This document shows, piece by piece, positions 1 through 5,772 of a DNA stretch of 5,772 nt. The notes beneath the pieces were generated by a model. It was given only the letters and a program-made list of their open reading frames with translations, searched no databases and was not told the origin of the DNA. A program made the position numbers and the translations under genes. Location of the stretch: NCBI GenBank assembly GCA_030668505.1, contig DAOUTV010000137.1:1-5772 (forward strand), written 5' to 3'. Numbering within the stretch: the first letter of the stretch is position 1; every line of letters starts with the position of its first letter. Source of the stretch: Desulfobacterales bacterium. GTDB lineage: Bacteria; Desulfobacterota; Desulfobacteria; Desulfobacterales; C00003060.

Positions 1-1034
1 ACCATTTCATGGGGGGGCATTTTTGAATCGGTTTCATAAAAGAAGCGAGCATCCTCAAGCCTGGCCCGAATGACCCGCTCGTGCCCGGAGGTGACTACGG
101 ACATATCTTCGGCAGGTGTGTTGTTCACCGCAATAAAACAGGGCAACAATTGATGATTTGAACTCACCACGGCAAAGTATTTCTGGTGCTCCCTCATAGC
201 AGTAATCAGGACTTCACGGGGAAGCTTGAGAAAAGCGTCATCAAAGGTTCCGGCAGACACGGCCGGGTACTCTACCAGATGGGTAACTGTGTCGAGTAGC
301 CCTTCATCAGAGATTACCTTACCGCCAAGCTTGCGTGCGGCTTTGGTTATTTCTTCCCGGATCATATTTTTTCGTTCTGCAATGTCTACCACAACAAAGG
401 CCGATTGCAGGGTAGCCACATATTCGGAATAATCGGAAATGGCAACAGGGCGTGGATGCATGAAGCGATGGCCAACAGTGCGCCTGCCGGTCTTAATGTT
501 TTCCAGCTTGAATGGAATGATCCTATCTCCGAAAATAGCCAGGATCGAATGAATAGGTCTGGCAAAGGTAAGGCTGAGGTCCGCCCACCGCATCGACTTG
601 GGAAATGGAATAGAGGTAATTACTTCCGGGATGATGGTTTGAAGGAGTTTCCAGGATGCCAGCCCTCGTTCAAGTTTATTAACACAGACATATTCCCCTT
701 TGGCTGTGGCCTTGATGCTCAAGCGTTTAACTGAAACTCCCTGACTCTTTGCGAAGCCTTCAGCTGCCCTCGTGGGCTGTCCTTCACCGTTAAAGGCTAC
801 TGCCTTAGGGGGGCCTATGACCTCTCTTGTGATAGAGGATTGTTGCTCAGCCACGTCTGGAATCATGAGCGCCAAGCGCCTCGGGGTTCCAAAGGTCTTT
901 CCGCCTCCGGCGGATTCAATGCGGGCCCGTGACAGTTTCTGGCCCATAAGGGTTTCCATGGCCTCAAGGGCCGGTACAATATATCCTGCGGGTATTTCTT
1001 CTGTTACAATTTCCACCAATAACGTTTTAGGCAT
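1..1034 (-). CDS. glyS: Glycyl-tRNA synthetase beta subunit, N-terminal part (runs off left edge)
   Basis: This is the beta subunit of the bacterial alpha2beta2 glycyl-tRNA synthetase, which charges tRNA-Gly in the cytoplasm. The beta chain mainly serves tRNA recognition and assembly, while the alpha chain (glyQ) holds the aminoacylation site. Reading leftward from an ATG at 1034-1032, the frame stays open for 344 codons to the edge, about half the usual length of roughly 690 residues. Family motifs seen in order are LLVEIVTEEIP (5-15), TPRRLA (50-55), AAEGFAKSQG, RTVGHRF (185-191), LPREVL, HQKYF (283-287) and a GxERVxRARLxDARFF block starting near 317. The usual Asn of that block (GNERV) is His318 here. 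The start is supported by an AGGA nine bases upstream and by the MPKTLLVEI opening. glyQ, normally directly upstream, is not there: a repeat and a divergent gene occupy that place. The family call is very secure. Confidence 0.96.
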   Translation of the reverse strand, partial: MPKTLLVEIVTEEIPAGYIVPALEAMETLMGQKLSRARIESAGGGKTFGTPRRLALMIPDVAEQQSSITREVIGPPKAVAFNGEGQPTRAAEGFAKSQGVSVKRLSIKATAKGEYVCVNKLERGLASWKLLQTIIPEVITSIPFPKSMRWADLSLTFARPIHSILAIFGDRIIPFKLENIKTGRRTVGHRFMHPRPVAISDYSEYVATLQSAFVVVDIAERKNMIREEITKAARKLGGKVISDEGLLDTVTHLVEYPAVSAGTFDDAFLKLPREVLITAMREHQKYFAVVSSNHQLLPCFIAVNNTPAEDMSVVTSGHERVIRARLEDARFFYETDSKMPPHEM

Positions 1035-1043
1035 CCTAATTTA

Positions 1044-1047
1044 TCCT
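1044..1047 (-). promoter_or_regulatory. Ribosome binding site of glyS
   Basis: On the minus strand AGGA lies nine bases before the glyS ATG, which is good Shine-Dalgarno spacing and fixes the start at 1034. A small CCGG-5 nt-CCGG hairpin (1051-1063) sits just upstream. The short leader shows no T-box-like structure. Confidence 0.6.
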
Positions 1048-1059
1048 AACCCGGACAAG

Positions 1060-1247
1060 CCGGAAAATACGAAATACGAATATCGAAATTCGAAACAATG
1101 ACCGAATCTCCATAAAGCTCAAATGACCAAAACAAAAAAAATCGTATTCCAGATAGAACTGTTTTGAACATTCGGAAATTCGAGTTTTGAATTTGTTTAG
1201 GATTTCGATATTCGATATTCGGATTTATTTTCTGTTTATTTTCTGCC
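1060..1247. repeat. Large imperfect inverted repeat in the glyS/oxidoreductase divergent region
   Basis: An AT-rich element of about 190 bases has complementary ends. The left arm (about 1060-1098) and right arm (about 1193-1247) share a perfect 13-base core: 1077-1089 is the reverse complement of 1202-1214. The match extends outward with small gaps, with CCGGAAAATA on the left facing TATTTTCTG on the right, and inward with GAAACA facing TGTTT. A second nested pair lies inside: CCGAAT at 1102-1107 with ATTCGG at 1170-1175, and CAAAAC at 1128-1133 with GTTTTG at 1161-1166. The arms are built from repeated TTCGATATTCG-like words. It resembles the TTCG/CGAA-rich dispersed intergenic repeats that often give spurious small ORFs in environmental genomes. 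That comparison is from memory. The outer boundaries are approximate, and no target-site duplication was identified. Confidence 0.6.
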
Positions 1248-1253
1248 AGAAAA
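1224..1253. promoter_or_regulatory. 11-bp tandem direct repeat ending in a 15-bp palindrome; possible operator
   Basis: TTTATTTTCTG occurs twice with no gap (1224-1234 and 1235-1245), a spacing of about one helical turn. The second copy runs into a perfect 7-1-7 inverted repeat, TTTTCTG-C-CAGAAAA (1239-1253). This ends 28 bases before the ATG of the fusion oxidoreductase, where an operator or promoter-proximal site would be expected. No convincing sigma-70 -35/-10 pair was found around it. It overlaps the edge of the large inverted repeat, so it could equally be a by-product of that element. The repeat is certain and the regulatory role is a guess. Confidence 0.35.
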
Positions 1254-1281
1254 AACACGAATAATAGATTAAACACCTAAA

Positions 1282-4200
1282 ATGAATGTCATGAGAATCA
1301 GATCTCTTCAGGATTTGGAAGATATAAGGAAAAAGGCTTTACCCGGCTTATACCATCCTAAGGGCATAAAAGTGAACTTCGGAATGGCTTCCTGTGGGAT
1401 CGCGGCAGGCGCAAGAAAGGCCTTGCAAAGAGCTCAAGAAGAATGGCCGCCTGGCAGCAACGGGCTGCATTTGGCCCAAACCGGCTGCCTGGGGTTGTGC
1501 CAGGAAGAACCGCTGGTGGAAATACTGGAGCCTGGCGCCCCTCGAATAGTCTACAAACATATCACCCAAGAAGAAATCATCGATCTTATCAAGGCCCGAC
1601 TTGAGAGGGATCTCAAGGAGAAATGGGCCTTGGGGCAGTTCAAGGATCCCCGTTCTGTTTTAGAGCTAGATACTCCAAATCCTATATCTGAAAGTGATTT
1701 GGCCAAGAACATCCCGATTCTGGAAGAAATCCCCTTCTATGGCAAACAGCAGAAGGTGGCACTCAGGAATTGCGGCTATCTGGATCCTGACAATATTGAG
1801 GAATACATAGTAAGGGGCGGTTTTTTCGCCTTGCACAGGTGCCTTACCGAAGTGGAGTCGCCTGAGATAATCGAAACCATCAAGGCCTCTGGGCTGCGAG
1901 GTCGCGGAGGAGGCGGATTTCCCACAGGGATCAAGTGGGAAAGCTGTCGCAAGGCCCATGGGGAGCAAAAATACGTGATGTGTAATGCCGATGAGGGAGA
2001 CCCAGGGGCTTACATGGACAGAAGCATCCTTGAAGGTGATCCTTTCAGTATCATTGAGGGGATGGTCATAGGGGCGTACGCCATCGGCTCTCATGAGGGG
2101 TACATATATGTGAGAGGCGAATATCCTCTTGCCGTCAAGCGGTTGATTGGAGCTATTAAGACCGCTGAGGATTATGGGCTCCTGGGCCAGGATATCATGG
2201 GTTCAGGGTTCGGTTTTTCTATAAAGATCAGCACGGGGGCCGGGGCGTTTGTCTGCGGAGAATCCACGGCTCTCATGTCATCACTGGAAGGCAAAGTCGG
2301 AAGGCCGCGTGCCAAATATGTACACACTGTGGAAAAGGGATTTCGGGACAGCCCCTCCGCCTTGAACAATGTGGAAACATGGGCCAATGTACCGGTCATC
2401 ATAGCCAAGGGTGCAGACTGGTATGCGAGCCTGGGAACGGAACGAAGCAAAGGAACAAAGGTCTTCTCTTTGGTTGGAAAGGTCCGCAACAGTGGCCTTG
2501 TGGAAGTCCCCATGGGAACTACTCTTCGGGAGATCATTTTTGAAATCGGAAACGGGACCATGGGCGGCCGAACATTCAAAGCAGTACAGACAGGTGGGCC
2601 TTCTGGAGGGTGCATTCCGGAAGGCCTTATCGACACACCTGTTGACTATGAACAGTTGACAAAGCTGGGTTCCATTATGGGGTCTGGCGGCATGATTGTA
2701 ATGGACCAAGACACGTGCATGGTCAATTTGGCCCGATACTTCATGGAGTTTCTTGTTGAGGAGTCTTGCGGCCAATGTGTGCCATGTCGGGAAGGCCTAA
2801 AACGGCTGCTCCAGATCCTGACTGACATCTGTGAAGGGAACGGCTGTGAGGAAGACATAGAGCTATTAAAAGAACTTTCTGCGACTTTGAGAGATTTTTC
2901 GCTGTGTGGCCTGGGTAAAACAGCGCCGAACCCCGTTATGTCAACGCTCAGGTATTTTCGGGAAGAATATGAAGCTCACATCCTGGATCGCCAGTGCCCG
3001 GCCTTAGTGTGTACGGGTCTTGTCCCGGCTCCGTGCCAGATGGCTTGCCCGGCGGGGATTGACATTCCGAGCTATGTGGCCCTCATCGGCCATGGCCGGT
3101 ACAAGGAAGCTCTGGAACTCATCCGCGAAGATAATCCCTTCCCATGGGTTTGCGGCCTGGTATGCATACACCCTTGCGAAAATGCATGCCGCAGGGGCGA
3201 GGTTGATACACCTATTTCTATCAGGGACTTGAAGGGATTTGTGGCTGAGACGGCAACTAAGACGGCAGGCTACGAGAAAAAGCCGGTGGCTTCTCCTAAG
3301 GAGGAAAAGGTGGCAATCATCGGGTCAGGACCGGCAGGTCTCACTGCAGCCTACTACCTGGCACGAGAAGGGTATCTGGTGACGATTTTCGAAGCGGGGC
3401 CTGTGCCTGGGGGCCTGTTGCGTGTGGGGATACCTGAATATCGCCTTCCAAAACACATCGTTGAGGCTGAGGTCGAATCGATCAAGGCCCTTGGTGTTGA
3501 GATCAAAACAAATACCACCATTGGGAAAGATGTCACAATAGATGACCTGCGAAGGCAGGGGTTTGCGGCCTTTTTTCTCGGCATCGGGGCGCATAAGGGA
3601 TTTCGACTGAACATTGAAGGGGAGTCTGACTTTGATGGCGTTATAGACTGCATTAACTTTCTGAAAAAGGTGAATCTGGCCGAGGAAGTCAACCTTGGAC
3701 AGCGGGTGGTCGTTGTGGGGGGTGGCCACTCTGCTATGGATGCGGCCAGGACTTGCATACGTCTTGGGGTCCCTGAAGTAAACCTCGTGTATCGCCGGTC
3801 AAAAGAGGAAATGCCGGCCGGCGAGGAAGAGATCCAAATCACCCGGGAAGAAGGCGTGAAGATTCACTTCCTGACAATTCCCAAGCGTGTTAAGGGAGGC
3901 GACGGCAAGGTGACCCATTTGGAATGTATAAAGGCCGAATTGGGAAAGCAGGATGAAAGCGGCAGGCGACGGCCCGTGCCGGTTAAGGGTACAGAGTTAG
4001 ACCTTGAGGCCGATACTATTATTTTAGCTATTGGTCAGAGTGTTGACCTGGGGCCGATCATAGAGGCCCAGGAAATCGGGGTAACCCCTCGAAGTACGTT
4101 TCGGGTTGGTCCAAAAACCCTCAGGACCGACATGCCTGACGTATTTGCCGGCGGAGATTGTGTGACGGGTCCTGCCAGTGTGATCGAGGCGATTGCGGCA

Positions 4201-4464
4201 GGCAAAAGGGCGGCCAGATCGATTCACCGGTTCCTACGAGGAGAATCATCACTGGAAGAAAAAATGTATCATCCTGTGAAACGGATGAAGGTTGAAGAGA
4301 TGGAAGTTGCGGAAGAAGAGAAAGAGGCCCTAAAGCGACCTGACATGCCCATGTTGCCGGTAGAAAAACGAAAGACCACCTTTGAGAAAGCCGAACTAGG
4401 ACTCGCCGAAGAGATGGCCCAGAACGAGGCCAAGCGTTGCCTCCGCTGCGATCTTCACGGATAA
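1282..4464 (+). CDS. Fusion oxidoreductase: HndB-like 2Fe-2S domain + NuoF/HydB NADH-FMN module + GltD/NfnB-like FAD-NAD(P)H module
   Basis: A 1060-residue cytoplasmic redox enzyme with no signal peptide or membrane segment. Residues about 1-110 form a thioredoxin-fold ferredoxin domain of HndB type (Cys38, Cys69, Cys73). Residues about 150-570 are NuoF/HydB-like, with FMN/NADH motifs GRGGGGFPTG (207-216), CNADEGDPG (from 234) and GAGAFVCGE (319-327), an SLBB-like segment (about 394-480) and 4Fe-4S ligands Cys496, 499, 502 and 542. Residues about 572-650 are a Fer4_20-type domain with eight Cys (572, 577, 585, 589, 624, 628, 632, 636). Residues about 674-990 are the GltD/NfnB flavoprotein, with FAD motif GSGPAG (681-686), nucleotide-binding GGGHSAMDAA (from 813), YRR (837-839, expected to favour NADPH) and FAGGDC (955-960). 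The chain ends in CLRC (1053-1056). By inference it moves electrons between NADH, NADPH and possibly ferredoxin, as in Stn/Nfn transhydrogenases, or serves as the diaphorase of a formate dehydrogenase or hydrogenase. No partner gene is in the window. Neither ATG 1282 nor ATG 1291 has a clear Shine-Dalgarno; 1291 (MRIRSLQDL) is an equally good start. Confidence 0.93.
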   Translation: MNVMRIRSLQDLEDIRKKALPGLYHPKGIKVNFGMASCGIAAGARKALQRAQEEWPPGSNGLHLAQTGCLGLCQEEPLVEILEPGAPRIVYKHITQEEIIDLIKARLERDLKEKWALGQFKDPRSVLELDTPNPISESDLAKNIPILEEIPFYGKQQKVALRNCGYLDPDNIEEYIVRGGFFALHRCLTEVESPEIIETIKASGLRGRGGGGFPTGIKWESCRKAHGEQKYVMCNADEGDPGAYMDRSILEGDPFSIIEGMVIGAYAIGSHEGYIYVRGEYPLAVKRLIGAIKTAEDYGLLGQDIMGSGFGFSIKISTGAGAFVCGESTALMSSLEGKVGRPRAKYVHTVEKGFRDSPSALNNVETWANVPVIIAKGADWYASLGTERSKGTKVFSLVGKVRNSGLVEVPMGTTLREIIFEIGNGTMGGRTFKAVQTGGPSGGCIPEGLIDTPVDYEQLTKLGSIMGSGGMIVMDQDTCMVNLARYFMEFLVEESCGQCVPCREGLKRLLQILTDICEGNGCEEDIELLKELSATLRDFSLCGLGKTAPNPVMSTLRYFREEYEAHILDRQCPALVCTGLVPAPCQMACPAGIDIPSYVALIGHGRYKEALELIREDNPFPWVCGLVCIHPCENACRRGEVDTPISIRDLKGFVAETATKTAGYEKKPVASPKEEKVAIIGSGPAGLTAAYYLAREGYLVTIFEAGPVPGGLLRVGIPEYRLPKHIVEAEVESIKALGVEIKTNTTIGKDVTIDDLRRQGFAAFFLGIGAHKGFRLNIEGESDFDGVIDCINFLKKVNLAEEVNLGQRVVVVGGGHSAMDAARTCIRLGVPEVNLVYRRSKEEMPAGEEEIQITREEGVKIHFLTIPKRVKGGDGKVTHLECIKAELGKQDESGRRRPVPVKGTELDLEADTIILAIGQSVDLGPIIEAQEIGVTPRSTFRVGPKTLRTDMPDVFAGGDCVTGPASVIEAIAAGKRAARSIHRFLRGESSLEEKMYHPVKRMKVEEMEVAEEEKEALKRPDMPMLPVEKRKTTFEKAELGLAEEMAQNEAKRCLRCDLHG

Positions 4465-4979
4465 TCAACTGTCCGCCTTAAATTCTTACACCTTTCATAT
4501 AGGGCGGTAGTTCCATAGCCTCCCAGCTTCCAGCCAGTTAAAAGAAATCCTCAAGCCCATTCGTCTTGCAGTTTTGCCTCGATCAAATCCGCAATCCATT
4601 CTGCCGCCAGAAATCATCCGGTCATAGACGAATCCCCAGGATTCTTCAATTTTTCATCCCGCCATTAATCCCAAATCAAGGTTCGACCCCACACCGTCAA
4701 GCTCATGATCTGTTCGCCTCCTCTGTGAAAACGTCAACGTGGCACTTGTTTTCCTCGTAATATTGGCTGGTTAGGAATATGGGGAATACGAACCTTAGAG
4801 CAGGCGTATTGTAAAAAAATGGCAATTTCAATGAATTAGATTCCATTTCTTACTTTAATTTTCCTTCAAGTTCCAGTACTGAGTGAAATCGTATAGTTTG
4901 AACCGCAAGAGCGAGCACATTTTCCATTTCAGTTTATCCTTGTCTATCCGGATTTATCGGGACTGTGGGAAACTTACAA
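4465..4979. other. Intergenic region with no supportable gene
   Basis: These 515 bases separate two plus-strand genes. The longest plus-strand frame (4566-4760) codes for 64 residues of low-complexity, unfamiliar sequence with no ribosome binding site. A weak hairpin just after the oxidoreductase stop (CCGCC 4473-4477 with GGCGG 4503-4507, 25-base loop) has no T-run and is not a convincing terminator. From about 4800 the sequence becomes AT-rich, which would suit a promoter for the membrane-protein gene, but I could not identify a confident -35/-10 pair. Confidence 0.6.
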
Positions 4980-5772
4980 ATGCGGTTATCAGAATTTGAG
5001 ATGAATAGATGCTCTTACTCAGCCAAAGGGATTCTCCTGGGACTCTTTGTAGCTCAGGCTCTATTCACAATACAGGTTTATGTCTCCAATGCCGACCTGT
5101 ATCGGAAGCTTACGTCTATAAGAAATGCAGGTTTTCTTGCAACACCTAACCAACAGATCGTACATAATTTGCAAGACTTTGGCCCGGCGTTTTTTGGAGG
5201 TCTTTTTTTTGCTCTAACTGCAGGCGCCGGCCTCTGTTTCCTTTCCTTTGCTGCGGCCTGGATATGGGACCGTATTTTTATCCGAAACAAATTTTTTCTT
5301 ATTCCGTTTTTTCTGCTGTGGGCAGGATGTCTTGTGGGTGTGAACAGCCAGGGCTTTTGCCCAATGGTATTTTCCTTTTTCCTTGCCGTTCCCCCTGTCG
5401 TCTTTATATCCACTTTGAAGTTGATGCCCGTGCAACGTGAAAAAAAGGTTTGGTTGTATAGAATAGTTCACTTCATTCCCATCCCCTTGCTAGCGCTTCT
5501 ATGGACATCTCAAATGGGCAGCCACATTTTTCTGGACATCAGAGACAACCTCCTTTTATCCAATCCTTTTGGGAGAAAGATCAATGATTTTTACTATGAA
5601 TATACCCTCTATCCTGCAGAAGTCTTTAAGTCTTTGGACCAGAAGATTCTTAAGACCTGTAGCCTTGAACTGATTAGGGAAGAGTCCATTGTCCCGACTT
5701 TGGAGAAGGAGTTGCTCAATCATGACTACCTTAACGTAGGCGAGCATGAAGCGGCCGACCTTAAGGTAGCGC
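4980..5772 (+). CDS. Unrecognised multi-pass membrane protein, N-terminal part (runs off right edge)
   Basis: The frame is open from ATG 4980 to the window end: 264 codons with no stop. Hydrophobic segments at about residues 17-36, 70-96, 105-121, 127-146 and 160-178 predict roughly five membrane passes. The first could be an uncleaved signal anchor. After the last pass the chain becomes soluble and charged, starting with FLDIRDNLLLSN (184-195), then NDFYYEYTLYPAEVFKSL (202-219) and a Lys/Glu-rich stretch to residue 264. Positive residues (K147, R153, K155, K156, R161) lie between passes four and five. I do not recognise the family and assign no function. A GGGA at 4967-4970, nine bases before the ATG, supports this start. 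GTG 4965 and ATG 5001 are in-frame alternatives. Minus-strand frames overlapping it lack such features. The coding call rests on the long open frame, the coherent membrane pattern and a well-formed protein-like tail. Confidence 0.82.
   Translation, partial: MRLSEFEMNRCSYSAKGILLGLFVAQALFTIQVYVSNADLYRKLTSIRNAGFLATPNQQIVHNLQDFGPAFFGGLFFALTAGAGLCFLSFAAAWIWDRIFIRNKFFLIPFFLLWAGCLVGVNSQGFCPMVFSFFLAVPPVVFISTLKLMPVQREKKVWLYRIVHFIPIPLLALLWTSQMGSHIFLDIRDNLLLSNPFGRKINDFYYEYTLYPAEVFKSLDQKILKTCSLELIREESIVPTLEKELLNHDYLNVGEHEAADLKVA

Noticed and set aside
405..734. Plus-strand open frames within 226-1101
   Set aside because: They are opposite the clearly coding glyS frame, which carries family motifs throughout; the plus frames have none.
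1035..1063. T-box or other riboswitch leader for glyS
   Set aside because: The region before glyS is short or repeat-derived, has no T-box consensus or specifier-loop structure, and contains only a 4-bp CCGG hairpin.
1046..1276. 76-residue minus-strand open frame between glyS and the oxidoreductase
   Set aside because: It lies almost entirely inside the inverted-repeat element, and its translation is low-complexity sequence made by the repeat's TTCG/CGAA words. It has no ribosome binding site and looks like a spurious repeat-derived ORF.
2281..2775. Long minus-strand frames (for example 1666-2094, 2281-2775, 3354-3842) opposite the oxidoreductase
   Set aside because: They are antisense shadows of a motif-rich gene and show no domain, start signal or protein-like composition of their own.
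4473..4507. Hairpin after the oxidoreductase stop as a terminator
   Set aside because: Only five G/C pairs around a 25-base loop and no run of T after it; it is not a credible intrinsic terminator.
4455..4706. Possible decayed minus-strand gene: strong GAGGAGG (4717-4723) ten bases before an ATG at 4706, a 13-codon frame, then protein-like stretches such as LAAEWIADLIEAKLQDEWA in the same frame
   Set aside because: Three in-frame stops occur within about 80 codons, close to chance expectation, and no family is recognised. The Shine-Dalgarno/ATG pair may be coincidental. A protein search of the joined frame would settle it.
4566..4760. 64-residue plus-strand open frame
   Set aside because: No ribosome binding site, unfamiliar low-complexity composition, and no membrane segment or motif.
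5078..5471. Minus-strand frames opposite the membrane-protein gene
   Set aside because: They are Lys/Arg-rich antisense readings of hydrophobic codons, while the plus frame shows coherent membrane helices and remains open for the full 793 bases.

Overview
The window looks like a piece of a chromosome from an anaerobic bacterium, most likely of the Desulfobacterota (former Deltaproteobacteria). This placement is an inference. It rests on the two-subunit type of glycyl-tRNA synthetase, a large flavin/iron-sulfur fusion oxidoreductase of a kind I associate with sulfate reducers and syntrophs, and an AT-rich intergenic repeat of a style common in environmental genomes of such groups. No rRNA, tRNA, CRISPR array, transposase or phage gene is visible.

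Layout. (1) Bases 1-1034, minus strand: the N-terminal half of glyS, the glycyl-tRNA synthetase beta subunit, running off the left edge. (2) Bases 1035-1281: a divergent intergenic region. Most of it is a large imperfect inverted repeat. Next to the following gene it also holds an 11-bp tandem repeat that ends in a 15-bp palindrome. (3) Bases 1282-4464, plus strand: one 1060-residue redox enzyme. It joins an HndB-like thioredoxin-fold 2Fe-2S domain, a NuoF/HydB-type NADH:FMN:4Fe-4S module, and a GltD/NfnB-type module with two predicted 4Fe-4S clusters, FAD and an NAD(P)H site. (4) Bases 4465-4979: 515 bases with no supportable gene. (5) Bases 4980-5772, plus strand: the start of an unrecognised multi-pass membrane protein, cut by the right edge.

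The fusion enzyme is the main point of interest. It combines a predicted NADH site on FMN with a predicted NADPH-type site on FAD in one chain, linked by iron-sulfur clusters. These are the parts that Stn-type (Sporomusa-type Nfn) transhydrogenases and related bifurcating complexes spread over several subunits. It appears to be transcribed alone, because glyS is divergent and the next plus-strand gene lies 515 bases away. A self-contained pyridine nucleotide/ferredoxin transhydrogenase is therefore a reasonable hypothesis, though not shown. glyS and the membrane protein have no evident functional link to it.
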